NCBI GenBank assembly: GCA_026182355.1
Contig: JAPFBL010000234.1
Span: 434,001-498,000, forward strand
DNA length: 64,000 nt
From: Hermatobates lingyangjiaoensis
Taxonomy: Eukaryota; Arthropoda; Insecta; Hemiptera; Hermatobatidae
Reading direction: 5' to 3'
Shown here: piece by piece, positions 33,743-44,324 of the stretch
Layout: each line of letters opens with the position of its first letter
Numbering within the stretch: position 1 is the stretch's first letter
Position numbers and translations under genes: made by a program
The notes under the pieces: model-generated
The model's database searches: none
What the model was told of the DNA's origin: nothing
The model's input: only the letters and a program-made list of their open reading frames with translations

Positions 33743-33986
33743 TACAGGGCGATGCCCTGTAAACTTTCCATTAATAATCCATCTCTATATATATAACTAG
33801 CTTTCCTACTATTACTCTCATTATTGTCCTGATGATGAATGTGGTACATTCGAAACATGTCGACTAGTAATATTGGTGATAGACTTTATAGTTTTAATGA
33901 AGAGACGAGGAAGGAATTCCGGAAACTGGAGAAATTGTGTAAGAAGCAGATACAAGCCAAATATGGGGCGTTATTTAACAATATAT
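33490..33986 (+). repeat. Right pseudo-LTR of Penelope A
   Basis: Identical by eye to 30868-31364. It begins inside the GIY-YIG coding region and ends just after the codons for Phe-Asn-Asn of the next ORF start, where TA repeats take over. Confidence 0.92.
33820..33871 (+). ncRNA. Hammerhead ribozyme, Penelope A, 3' copy
   Basis: The same sequence as 31198-31249, shifted by 2622 bp. Two cuts, one in each repeat, would release a unit-length element RNA. Confidence 0.85.
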
Positions 33987-34001
33987 ATATATATATATAT
34001 T
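33980..34001. repeat. (TA)n tract joining two Penelope families
   Basis: About ten TA units. The family A repeat ends into it from the left, and the family B terminus (minus strand) ends into it from the right. Confidence 0.9.
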
Positions 34002-34002
34002 A

Positions 34003-34215
34003 TTAAAGTTGGCAGCAGCTTCTGCGTTGACTAATTTATGGCTTTTTTTTTCTAGATTCCTCACTAGTTTACGGTAACTCTCGGGTAGTTTCCAGAGGAG
34101 TTCTGGTAACGACATGAAGGTAAATACTAAACACTTTAAAACTTTATTCTAACACTATAATTTACGATGTAATCTAAAATACAAGCTTTCGGCTTACATT
34201 AGCCATCTTCAGGTA
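34003..34215 (-). mobile_element. Penelope family B terminal repeat with ORF start
   Basis: On the minus strand, the hammerhead (34215-34180) is followed by about 65 bp, an ATG at 34115-34113, and codons for MSLPELLWKLPESYRKLVRN and then KLVNAEAAANFNN, after which the TA tract begins. This parallels family A: ribozyme, ORF start, break after Phe-Asn-Asn, TA repeats. Unlike A, the ATG lies downstream of the predicted cut. Confidence 0.75.
34180..34215 (-). ncRNA. Hammerhead ribozyme, Penelope family B
   Basis: TAC/GTA forms a short stem I. The box is CTGAAGA followed by an extra U. Stem II is GGCT-AATGTA-AGCC, then GAA and the palindrome AGCU, with U as cleavage base before GUA. Stem III can form only between two molecules. 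Stem I beyond three pairs is not obvious, so activity is less certain than in family A. Confidence 0.65.
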
Positions 34216-34431
34216 AAAATCTAAAAACTAAAATTATAATCAAAACTAAGGCTATGGTATAGAGAACAACTTAACTATGGTACAGTTAACAACTAACTAA
34301 GGAAATAAAGTATGGAGAAGGGAGGGAGGTGTAGGTGGGAGGGCCTGTGTAGGCATGCAGGGCAGGGCACTGAACCCATCTACCTGCGTCGTGTCCCTTC
34401 GCCTACCTCTCTTACAAACTTATAGGTGGTA

Positions 34432-35390
34432 TCAAAATTTTTTTGAACTGGGTATAGCTTTCAAGTCACTGTTTTGTATGTTTAATGAAGGGTCGTATTC
34501 CTTAATGTAGAGGGCTTCAAGTATATGTAGTCTGACGTCGTCTTGTAAGCTTTGTAAAATAGTTGTCCCCTCAGTTAGGTTCTCTCTTGTTAATTTCTGT
34601 TTATGAACCTCTTCAGCATGGCTCTTCGGTGCTCCTCATGCAAGGTGGAGAGTCAATCGCCGCGAAAGCTTCGTCGTAGTCAGCCCTATATACTTGGAAG
34701 GCAGGGTTGCACAGTCCCCTGTGGTACATTTATATTCATATATGAGGTGGCTACGCTGCAGCTCGGCGGTTTCTTCTTTAGGTCTATTATATATTAGTAG
34801 ATTCTTTGTAGTCTGGTTTTTGTAGAAAATAGTAAGTTTCAATTGATCATCTGGGTTGACAGTTTGTACATTATTAACTATTAATTTTTGGAGGGCCACC
34901 TCGTCTTGTTGGTACTGGGAGTTCATGTATCCTCTGTAGTACAGACGTATGTACTCTCCCTTGGGATGAGTAGGTGGGTTAGTAGTGTACCACTTATCCA
35001 GGTACTTTTTAATAGCTCTCGTAACCTCTTGGTTGGAGAAGCCATTGTTCACTAACACCTGAACGGACTTATCAAGTTCTTGGTGGAGGAGGTTCCAATT
35101 ACTGCAGTGAGTAAAGGCTCTTCGCATGTAGGCATTAATGGTAGACTTCTTATACCTAGTCGGGCATTCACTAATTCCGTTGAGACACAGGCCTATGTTA
35201 TTAGGTTTTCTATATACTTTGGTCGTAAAGTGCTGGTTTGTTTGTTGCACCAAGACATCTAGGAAAGGTAGCTGTCCATTCGTGCAGTTTTCTATAGTAA
35301 AATTCAGGCCGGATATATGTTGAAGGTGCGAACGGAGCTCCAATAATTCTTTAGACCTTTTAAAATCATCTAGCACAGTAGGAATGATCG
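34432..35390 (-). pseudogene. Penelope family B RT/GIY-YIG, 5'-truncated, one stop
   Basis: The minus-strand frame runs from ELLELRSHLQHISGLNFTIE (just after the RT catalytic box) through GQLPFLDVLVQQ and KYLDKWYTTN to the GIY-YIG domain (YEYKCTTGDC, SKYIGLTTTKLSRR). An in-frame TGA at 34638-34636 interrupts it after LTLHLA. Beyond that the frame stays open through GAPKSHAEEVHKQKLTREN and LHILEALYIKEYDPSLNIQ to the real stop at 34434-34432. The upstream half is missing. At the break near 35375 it meets a plus-strand piece of the same family. The single stop suggests moderate age. Confidence 0.88.
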
Positions 35391-35797
35391 CTTCTCTAGA
35401 TGTAGAGTCACTCTTCACTAACGTTCCTGTAGACAGAACGATACAATATATTTTGGATGAAATCTACCCTGATAATAACGAACCGAAGATAGACATCCCC
35501 AAAGAAGATTTAAGGTTGTTACTGGAGTTGTGCACTAAGGAATCACCTTTCACCTCCCCACAAAAGAAGATGTACAAGCAGATCGACGGAGTAGCAATGG
35601 GTTCCCCCCTCGGTGTCCTCTTTGCTAACTTTTACATGGGACGAATAGAACAGGAAGTTTTCAAGAAAATCAAGAAACCTTCAATCTATGCTAGATACAT
35701 AGACGACATCTTCGTTCTCACAGAAAGTCCCGAGGAATTACTGGAGCTCCGTTCGCACCTTCAACATATATCCGGCCTGAATTTTACTATAGAAAGA
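35376..35797 (+). pseudogene. Penelope family B RT core fragment
   Basis: The plus strand encodes SLDVESLFTNVPVDRTIQ (motif A), IDGVAMGSPLGVLFANFYMG, RYIDDIFVLTE (YIDD catalytic box) and ELLELRSHLQHISGLNFTIE. That last segment is also present in the minus-strand piece. The 20-residue overlap shows two separate copies or a template-jump product, not a simple inversion. It is cut off on both sides; after FTIE the sequence switches to an unrelated frame. Confidence 0.88.
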
Positions 35798-35933
35798 ATT
35801 TGGCTTGGATGGAAACAGCCAAATTAAAGTGCTTGCTAATGGATTCGATATAACCTATACTCCACGGAAGTTGGACATCGTGGAGTACAGGCCTACAGAT
35901 GACGAAACAGTACCAGCACATATATGTCTGTAA
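35790..35933 (+). pseudogene. Unidentified coding-like fragment fused to Penelope B
   Basis: Immediately after the Penelope B break, a different frame stays open for 46 codons (35793-35930). It includes KEFGLDGNSQIKVLANGFDI and RKLDIVEYRPTDDETVPAHI and ends at TAA 35931. It has no Met, is less AT-biased than its flanks and uses varied residues, so it looks like the 3' end of a real gene or element. I do not recognise the family. Confidence 0.4.
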
Positions 35934-35939
35934 ATACAG

Positions 35940-37430
35940 TTTTGCTCCTGTACCTCCAAGAATTTTCGATTACCTCTTCATTATGTTTGTTTGAATTATT
36001 TTTCCCATCTTTATTTCACCTTTCATCAACTTTTGTAATATTTTCATTTATATCTTTATCATTGTCAGGATATTTTTATCGAGGTTTGAAATTTATAAGT
36101 ATTTTTCAATTTAAACTCTTTTTTTTAAGTTTAATAGTATTTTTTTTAATTCTTGATAGTTTTGTTTCTAACAATTGGTAAATGATTAGAAGATATGCTT
36201 CTGGTAACTGAGACTGAACAATGTAAAAAAAAAAATGATATCATTAGTATTGATTTGAATATTACGAGTTAGCTTGTTTGAATAGGCAATCATAAAACAA
36301 CACAAGTAATGATAACTAATCAGTAAGATTAGAAACAGCCATTGAATTACATTATGAATCGAATCATTAGATGTAATGGATGCGCTTCACAATGCATTCT
36401 GACTGCTTTCCAATTTAGTGCAGGGATGTCACGTCGCTAACTACATTCTCATTGTGTTATATTTATCATTTACTACAGTTTACAAAAATCTTATAAAATA
36501 AAATCGCAAACTTAGAAAATAAAACATGAAAATTTGTTTTTATGGATTATTTTACTATTCCATAGTTGCAAAGGAGAAAATGCTTTATTATTTACTTCAA
36601 TAATAATATAAATAAAGTTTAAGTTTTGTTCTAATAAAAAAAATGTAATATTTTTTCATAACTTATTTGCAAGTTTGATTATTAATGATTTTATTTCATT
36701 TTATATTTTTCAATATATCTTTTATTCTAAAGGTGTAAATTGTTTCATTATTTATACTTATTTAAGTCTTTATTTATAAAGATTAACTGATTTCATTGAT
36801 CATTAATTAATAGTCTTTTTATGTTTTGAAGAAAACTGTTTTCAATAATATAATTAATTTCTTGAGATCTTATATAATCAAGGTAAACAACAGGTCAAGT
36901 GATACAGGTGGAAAGTTCTCCCTTTTGGCCTTATGTTTCCTCTTGTATAATAACAAAACATGCAATTGCTATTACCCAACGTTCACATTAAAGCAATATT
37001 TTTTATATTTCCATTTTCTTAAATGACTAAAGTAGTAAGAAATAATTAGTATTAGTTTTAACTTATTATGTAGTAGCTTCCTCTGCGGTACAATATAGCT
37101 CAAAAAGGATTAGCATAGCACTTTTATCAATGAAGATGACAATATGTCAATGACCTGTCAGTTTTTATTCAGTTTTGTAAATAATGGGACATGTGGAAGT
37201 AATATAAAATTTTGGATATACACCCACCATCCACACAGACGTCAAGGAATCATGAAATATCTATGAGAAATGGAGTTAATAAGGTAACTATACAAATTCG
37301 AACTTCAAAAAGCGTATATGCGTAGAAATCCAACGATCAACTAATATATCCGCGCACTATAGTGCACGTCGTCACTAGCTGTTACAGGTCAGATGTCTTC
37401 TACTGCTTGATTACTGTGCTACTATAACTT
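35940..37430. other. No recognisable feature
   Basis: Very AT-rich DNA. Frames at 35924-36181 and 36826-37026 are low-complexity. A small GCACTATAGTGC palindrome lies near 37354. Confidence 0.5.
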
Positions 37431-38002
37431 AGACTGTCAGTTATTCATGCCAGAAATTAAGTTTGTTTAGTAATGACGTCGTATTCGCGGTCTTTTTGGT
37501 CATAGTTTTCAATGATTTTAGACATGAGTTGAAAAAAATAGTCAGTGAATGAGGTAATTGTTCAGTGAGGTTGAAGAGGGTTAGTGGAATGATTGAGAGT
37601 TCGTACAAGGAAGTTTGGATGAGTACGTAGTTTGTTGTCTTCATTGGTAGTAAGTCGGGCGTTGTAACATCTATGGATTCCATTTTACAATCATGGTGAA
37701 TATCAACATTACGGGCGTACCAAGAAGCCGTGGCTATAAAGCGGGCACACTTATTTTGAACGATCTGGATACAAACCTTGTTCGTTTGTGCAGCTCTAAA
37801 CCAGACGAAGCAATCATAAGTCATTGCTGAACAAACAACCTCTCTATAGACAATGTCCTTGACTGAATCGGGAGAATTCCTTGATTTGAAAAGAGAATAC
37901 AGATTACACATCAAGTAAATTACAAGCTTGTATTTAGGTGTTGCTTGAATGTTAGTCTAGAGTCTAAAATAAGACACTGATATTTTACATGCATTTTGGA
38001 TC

Positions 38003-38262
38003 TAACTCTTTCTTATTTTTTTAAAAAAAATATTTTGTTTTATTATTTATGTTACTCAACTGTTTAAATTAAAGTTAATAATAAAGAATCGAAACAATTA
38101 TATAATCAAGTGTACGAGTATGAGATAATAAGTCAGAAGAAAGTAATAAAGAGCTATTATAAAAAGCGCCTGATGCTGTGCTGTGTATTTTTTTTATTTT
38201 TTAAACTGATATCATAGCGGGGATGATATCAAACTGTTAACCGACGTGTTGTTTGGTTATTC
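38003..38262 (+). repeat. 250-bp interspersed repeat X, copy 2
   Basis: Homologous to 13449-13700 in the same orientation. It lies inside the split Jockey RT and directly adjoins the SINE fragment at 38263. Confidence 0.75.
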
Positions 38263-38418
38263 TACAGATTCTACAATGGGAGTTTTAAATTTTGCGTAAC
38301 TCAAGTGAAATACGAGTAGGAACAACGACAACCTGACATCGTACAGGCTCGGGACCGACGGCTTAACGTCTCTCTGAAGGGTTCACCTCCTGCGTGAATA
38401 AATTGAGAGCCAGGTAGT
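38263..38418 (-). mobile_element. SINE fragment inside the Jockey relic
   Basis: The minus strand retains GAATAAATT-like, CGGTCCCGAGCCTGTACG, GATGTCAGG and the ACTCCCATTGTAGAATC segment of the SINE family, without a tRNA head or tail. It is nested within the non-LTR element. Confidence 0.7.
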
Positions 38419-38964
38419 AGGGAATGATCTGGTTACCAATGAAGACAGGAGGAGGACACCCTTGCTGAATCGAACATGGGAGCTCTTTGTTGGGTGCAAC
38501 GCTAGTTTTCATTTTGTGACCACTGCAAAGTCCCATCGAGGAAACATTGCAATTTCCTGGTGGCATAGCTCACATTAGCACATCTATAAGCTACAGCGGT
38601 GTCATCAGCAAAGAGTCCCAGAAACATCTCAATCTGATTGGGTGAATTGAGAGTTATTGTAGCAGGAGGCTTGGGGAAGTCAAGGGTATACAAGCAATAT
38701 AGGATTGGACCAAGACCACTTCCCTGTGAACACCCCTATGCACTTGTCTAGTTTGACAATGTCTGTCATTAATAGACACAAAAAAGTTTCATTTAGAGAA
38801 GAAAGACCCAATAAACTCCATAAACCATTTAGGCAAATCAAGGCATTCTAGTTTGTGTAATAGACCTCTATGCCAGACCGAGTCGAAAGCACTCTCCAGA
38901 TCCAGAAACACACTGTCTTATAAGGGAGGAATGGCCTCGCCAGTGTGGTTTCTTGGACCAATCT

Positions 38965-39595
38965 TCAAAAGTGTAAAGTGGTGTAGAAATTAAAAAAAAT
39001 TGTCACCTTCAATATACACTGTTTATAGCAAAGCTAATTATTAAAACTAAAAATATAAAGATATACCCGTATATACTGTGTAAAAAATACGTTAGTTAAA
39101 TAATGAGAAAAAATTTTGGTGTAATTCTTTTGACATTGGCCATATAATTCTTCTTGAGAGTAATGTTAGCATTCCCGGTCTATTAGGAGAAGATTTACTT
39201 CGAACGAAAGAATTATAATTGTAAAGAAAAGTTTAACGAAGGCTTTAAACTAGGTTCTTTCCATTTGTTGGTCTGCTGGGATCGTGGGGTCTGAATAAAA
39301 TGTTTCACTTGTTATCAAACTTACAATTTGCAACTTTTAATACAGTTGTATTGAAAATATCCATTATTAAAATTATTTTTTAAATCTCTAATGTAACAGT
39401 TATAGTTTTTTAACTTTAAAATTTCATACTGATGCCTATGAGAGTTGTTTTTAATAAAAGAAAAAAAAACTGCTATGAAATTTTGAATTGAATTTGCAAG
39501 AAAATCATCAATACATGATACGTATTTTTGATATTATTTTATTTCATACATTTAGTATGTTTTAATATTTATTGTGAAATCTTGTTCATATATAC
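38965..39595. other. No recognisable feature
   Basis: AT-rich DNA. TGATGCCTATGAGAGTTG near 39432 resembles the family H motif at 39862 but is incomplete. Confidence 0.45.
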
Positions 39596-39597
39596 AT

Positions 39598-39780
39598 ACA
39601 TATATATATATATATATATAGTTCAATGTACATAAAAAACATAGAGAAATTAAAAACACACTTTTACAGTCTCTAATTTTTGGTTGAACCGTCTTCAGGA
39701 GAGATAGGAGAGGGAAACCAAGCACAATGGTACGGAGATGGTTGGGTCCCCAACTGTATCTGTGCCAGTGCGCTTGACTG
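39598..39780 (-). mobile_element. Penelope-type terminus, family F (decayed)
   Basis: A TA tract (39598-39620) is followed on the minus strand by CTCCTGAAGACGGTTCAACC and AAAAATTAGAGACTGTAAAAG. The CTGAAGA box is followed by an extra C and a GGTT/AACC stem II, as in other families, but the GAAA box reads AAAA. Probably inactive. Confidence 0.45.
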
Positions 39781-39861
39781 GAAAAAAATTCACATACTAT
39801 TTTTCTTTGTAAAATAATTTGTAATGTAATACTTAGTTTTTCTGTTTCAAAATTTATACTT

Positions 39862-39905
39862 TTGCCTATGAAAAAGGTTTTAAATAAAGACCGAAACGTT
39901 GGCAA
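39862..39905 (+). ncRNA. Hammerhead-like motif, family H (non-canonical core)
   Basis: TTGCC pairs perfectly with GGCAA (stem I). Between them lie CTATGAA, GGT...ACC (stem II), GAA and ACGU, a palindrome fit for a dimeric stem III, with U as cleavage base. The canonical CUGANGA lacks its G5 here and in the copy at 9327-9367. Confidence 0.4.
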
Positions 39906-40005
39906 TCAGAGTTTAATTTGAACCTGAAGAACTGACCGAGTCCCTATAAACTATAGTTTTGTATATATATACATATACAATTTTTTAAAAGACCGCTGGT
40001 TTTTT

Positions 40006-40135
40006 GTTGGGTTTTTGACTCTGACGAAGACCACTTGTTCTATTTGAAAGATCTTAGTCTTTTTCTATTTATAATATTGTGGTTTGATCATTGATTGTTA
40101 TTTCATGTGTTTATGTTATACCTTGTTGTATATAT
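40006..40135 (+). mobile_element. Penelope family C terminus, stem II damaged
   Basis: GTTGGGTTTTTGACTCTGAC, then GAAAGATCTTAGTC and GTGGTTTGATCATTGATTG. The CTGACGA box (40021-40027) and stem I are intact, but the GGTT arm of stem II has become ATTT, so GACC has no partner. Confidence 0.75.
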
Positions 40136-40139
40136 TATA

Positions 40140-41620
40140 TTAGTATAATTAGGTAGTAGACCTTCGTTCATACATGTACAGTTAAATTTCTTGCCAATTT
40201 CTCTATGAATGATTTTTCGATATAACTTCTAGAGTTTTCTAGTCGTTGACGGTACCCTCTTCTTACCTTTACACTTCTAAAGCCTACATACAATATTTTA
40301 AAAAAACATGGAGTGAATTGTTTCAAACTATTAAATAAATTTATACAAAATAAAGAAAATAATACTTAAATATAGTTAAAATCTTCTAACTATATTTATT
40401 TGTGATGTATTATGATCATGTCATTAATAAAATGCTTTACTTATTTCCCTGTTATTAGATTTGTGTTTGAACTTTGTTAGAAACAAGAAGGTATATTTGA
40501 AGATAAATGGAATGTTAGCTATGTGACAATCAGTCTGTTTGATGATTTGCAATTTGCATCCGTACTAATAGCAATATGTTTGAGTAATTGCTAAAGATAC
40601 ATCCGAGAATCGCAATCAATTATCAGCTGCAATTGTCGATAGTATAAATCAAAATTATGTGAGACGGACATGCGTTAATAAGGAGAAAGTGCTTGTATAA
40701 CCAAATCAGTATAATGGAAAAACAAGTGTGTATATTTATATATAAAATGATGTGCCATAAACAAGTATAAAAAATCAACGTCTAAAACACAGTAGGAAAG
40801 TCAGATAAAAGGATCTTTCAACTGAACAAGTTGATAGTGTATCACTATCAGTAAAATTATGAGTAAAACCACTTGTCTTAATTGAAATATTTTAGTTATT
40901 TTTCTATTTTTTTTAGCGTGATTTAGACGTTGATATAGGGAGCTACTATGTCTGTATTATTTGAATCGAAAAAATAAATATTTTGAAAAAAAGAAAAGGA
41001 AGTACAAAATGTGTACTTTATGTTTTGAGTGAAGAATTGTAATAGCAAAAATGTTTGTTACTGGTTGTAAGCTGCTGTTAGGCAATTGAAAAATATGTGA
41101 AGTTGGTCAGAGAAAAATTTGAGTCCTGCAGTTAATGAATAGGTTTATGGAGACTGTCTAGAAGATAGTAATATACAGAGTGACTTGTGGGTACTGAGTA
41201 TGGTATAGGTCAACTCTAGAAAGTGCAAAATAAATGAGCTCAGTCTGTAGCCTAAACTCCTTTATGATTTAGAAACTTTTATATTCGTCTTTTTATGCTG
41301 TAGGAGAAGGTAAAGAGATTCAACAATTCTTACCAATCCAATATATTTGTCTAAGAAATTGTTCTAATTGTTACACAATTCTACAATGCTTAATTTCAGA
41401 TGCTGGTTTTTTTACGTTTATGAATAACATTATTATTGGGTAATATTGAAGTTTCTGAAAGAACTTTTATGTCCTATAGAAGGGTTTCTATGTTTTTGCC
41501 TAATTTCCAGTTTTTTCCACTATTCTGGTCTAATAGTTCATACCATTATTTTTAAAAATTTCAAGTTTCCAGCTTTTAAATTTAAAATTATACAGAAAAG
41601 TCGGCTTTCAACTTGATTTA
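40140..41620. other. No gene; decayed family C pair near 40795-40915
   Basis: AT-rich DNA. GGATCTTTCAACTGAACAAG and a facing AAACCACTTGTCTTAATTGA retain the outline of an inverted family C terminus. Confidence 0.45.
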
Positions 41621-41624
41621 AGAA

Positions 41625-43543
41625 TGCAAAATTGGCTAATTACTAATATATTTTTTTTCAATATACATTTACAGAAAACTTATAACAGAGTACAGCACCT
41701 GGGAAAAAATAACATTCGCTCATGGTAAATTGGTTTTTTATAATTTTTGACTAAGGGAAAGAAAAGTGAGTTTTTAAAAAACTCTAGGATGCCATAAAAT
41801 TCCCAGTATAATAATTTGATAAAAGACCAAAAATGTAGAACATTATGTAGAATTAAAAAAAAATCTTTTAAAAATAATAAATGAAATTATCCTACATCTT
41901 AAGTTAGAAATTATCTGAAAACGATTTTTTCTTACATTTTTTGGCATTTCAGACAAAAACTTTGTAACGCTTTTAAAATACTTAAAATATTTTCAAGTTT
42001 TAGATGGGAAAATTTGTCTTAAATCTTCAATGGAGAAAGAGGTCAAATATACTATGTAAGTGATCCACTGGTTATTGGAAGAAAAGCGATGTTCTCCTGT
42101 AAGAGTAATATCGTATTAGCAAGTCTACACCTGCAGTTTTCAAAAATGTTATTACTGTTGTAGTTATTCTAATCAGGGGTGTGGTATACAAAACTAAGCG
42201 TCTATATTGATGAGTGGATAAATCACTATCAGTACTACCTCCAGGAATGAAAAACTAATAAACCTAAATGGGACATTATATATTATATAGGTACCCAAGA
42301 AGATTGATATTATGTTTAAGTTATTAATATGGTGAAGATAACTGTAGACCACTCAAGATTTTTTCAGTGAATTGACTTAAATAAACCTTTAATATAGAAG
42401 AAAATCAGATAAACCGTATTAAATGTAACAGATTCACTGGCTATGGTAACAAGCGACATATTCTCCTGTAAGAGATTATTTGGTAATACGTTTTTTTGCT
42501 TTGGCTTTGCCAAAATGTTATTTCTGTAGTAATATCAAGAATATTATACGAATCATTTGTGTGATAATCAAATATGAGTATATATATTGATAACTGTGTG
42601 AATCAGTATCTGTCCAGTCTCCATATGTATGAAATATTATTACTCATCTGCCTTATAGACATTTATATCATGTTTAAATGGAAAATTATATACCAAAGAA
42701 GTCTGAGAATATATTTACTTATATCATAGTTGAGTGCAAAATTTTCTACATGAAGCCGCGTCATGTGGGTGGTTCTTTAATTCCATAGTAATTGAATAAA
42801 CCATCCACTTTGTGACATGATATATTGATGGACTGATTTCTGGAACTTTATGCTCACAAATTCACTTTACTGTTGAATAGCTGGTACAAAGGACATGGTA
42901 ATTCATTTAAAATTTATTTTCAATGGAATTATTTTCAATGTTCAAAGAAAATTATCACTGATAAAACTCAAACGCATTCTCACTGAACATCGTTTTAAAC
43001 TGATTATTACAAGAATATTTTGAAAATCACTTAATGAAATTATCCTTCGAAAATAACATTTCATAAAATAACAACATTTAAAGTTTAACTCAGATAAAAA
43101 AAAAATAAGGGGATTTCCATCCTGGATCACCAGCTATATTTGCCAGATTCTTTTTTCATTTATTTACATTGATTTGGAAAATAGGAATATTTTTAAGTTT
43201 TAAATGGGAAACTTTGTCTTAAATCTTCAGTGTTGAAGAAGATCAATAAATTATGCTAGTGATCCAATGGCTATTGAAACAGAAGACATGTTCTCCTGTA
43301 AGAGATTATTTTGTAACACGAAATCTTCACTTTCGTTTTTTAAAAATGTTATTAGGGCGGTAGTTATTGTGATATATAAAAGTAAGTGTGTATATTGATA
43401 AGTGGATAAGTCACTATCAGTACTACCTACAAGATTGAAAGACTAGTAAACCTTTTCCATTTACACATTTATATTATGCCTAAATGAGACATTATAAATT
43501 ATATACCCAAGAAGTTTTATATTAAGTTTACTTATAGTAAAGT
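41625..43543 (+). mobile_element. Unclassified repeat element, copy ii
   Basis: Colinear with 10490-12440 over about 1.9 kb at moderate identity. It contains the same three S monomers and the right end TTTACTTATAGTAAAGT (43527-43543). The left module R is missing. Matching landmarks include CTTATAACAGAGTACAGCA and GTACTACCTCCAGGAATGAA. Confidence 0.65.
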
Positions 43544-43544
43544 T

Positions 43545-43940
43545 GAGTGTAGGCCACTCCAGATTTTTTCTTATTATGTTAAAAGAAATAAGGACTACAT
43601 AGATTAATTACTCTTTTATTGAATTTAGTTACAATATAATTTTTAGTTTGCAGAATGAGATGAGTGGCGATTTACAATTCCTTTAGTATAGGCTAGATTT
43701 CATTCCAATATAATGATATATTTTCTTCTTCCTTTCCTATAACTTTTATATCTAGAAAAAAAAGACTTGGATCTTTTTTTTTACAAATAAGTTGCAAACT
43801 TGGATGAAATGAATTGAAAATATTTAAAATATGCTGTTTTTTCCCTTTTTTTATAATTAAGAATAAAATATATATATATATAATTTAATGATTTTTACTT
43901 TGGTCAGACTTTTTAAAAATAGTTCATTAATGTTTCTGAA
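43545..43940. other. No recognisable feature
   Basis: AT-rich DNA with a short TA tract at about 43869-43882. Confidence 0.5.
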
Positions 43941-44124
43941 TATATGTACAAGATTTTACAATAAGAATCTGAAATAACAATCATGTTCAAACTACAAAAA
44001 GAAGCAGAAAAAAAGAAGAAGCCCGCGTGTTACGGTTGAAAGATCTTAGTCTTTTTTCCCATTTAATATTGTGTTTTGATCATTGATGTATATATATATC
44101 AATGATCAAACCTCAATAAAAAAT

Positions 44125-44185
44125 GGGAAAACAAGACTAAGATCTTTCAACCGTAACAACCGGTCTTCGTCAGAGTCAAAAACCC
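44125..44185 (-). ncRNA. Hammerhead ribozyme, family C, minus copy
   Basis: Minus strand: GGG/CCC and GACT/AGTC make stem I. CTGACGA is followed by an extra A. Stem II is GACC/GGTT, then GAA and the palindrome AGAUCU with U as the cleavage base. All boxes are intact. Confidence 0.75.
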
Positions 44186-44222
44186 AACTGCAACTCACAA
44201 CCAACCCAACCCAACTCCAGTT

Positions 44223-44283
44223 GGGTTTTTGACTCTGACGAAGATCGCTTGTTACGGTTGAAAGATCTTAGTCTTGTTTTCCC
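44223..44283 (+). ncRNA. Hammerhead ribozyme, family C, plus copy
   Basis: Same fold as the minus copy. CTGACGA is at 44235-44241. Stem II is GATC/GGTT with two G-U pairs, and GAAAGATCTTAGTC is intact. Confidence 0.72.
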
Positions 44284-44324
44284 ATTTCTTATTGTGGTTT
44301 GATCATTGATTGTTATATATATAT

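Larger units (their letters stand above)
30868..33986 (+). mobile_element. Penelope-like retroelement, family A, apparently intact
   Basis: A 3.1-kb element: left pseudo-LTR (30868-31364), unique RT region and right pseudo-LTR (33490-33986). The 497-bp repeats look identical base for base, so insertion is recent. The repeat contains the last 85 codons of the ORF, about 95 bp of untranslated DNA, the hammerhead and the first 49 codons, so the coding sequence wraps around the repeat as in tandem Penelope copies. TA tracts bound the whole structure, with the inverted arm on the left. Coordinates of the outer edges are blurred by AT microhomology. Confidence 0.92.
37441..38960 (-). pseudogene. 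Jockey-type non-LTR retrotransposon RT, broken
   Basis: Read on the minus strand and joining frames, the order is as follows: SVFLDLESAFDSVWHRGLLH (RT motif with the catalytic Asp, near 38890), a GVHRE segment for GVPQGS, LDFPKPPATITLNS, and GLFADDTAVAYR with the FADD box (near 38610). After an interruption comes YREVVCSAMTYDCFVWFRAA and QNKCARFIATASWYARN, the conserved C-terminal part of Jockey RTs (37441-37914). There are stops and frameshifts, and about 420 bp of foreign repeat (38003-38418) sits between the two halves. No endonuclease or gag domain is visible. Confidence 0.85.
43945..44312. mobile_element. Penelope family C termini, nested inverted pairs
   Basis: Four family C ends lie side by side: minus (43945-44000, decayed), plus (about 44020-44090, 5'-cut), minus (44097-44190) and plus (44215-44312). 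The last two form a head-to-head palindrome around a CCAACCCAACCCAACTCC spacer. The outer edges meet TA tracts. No protein coding is included. Confidence 0.8.
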
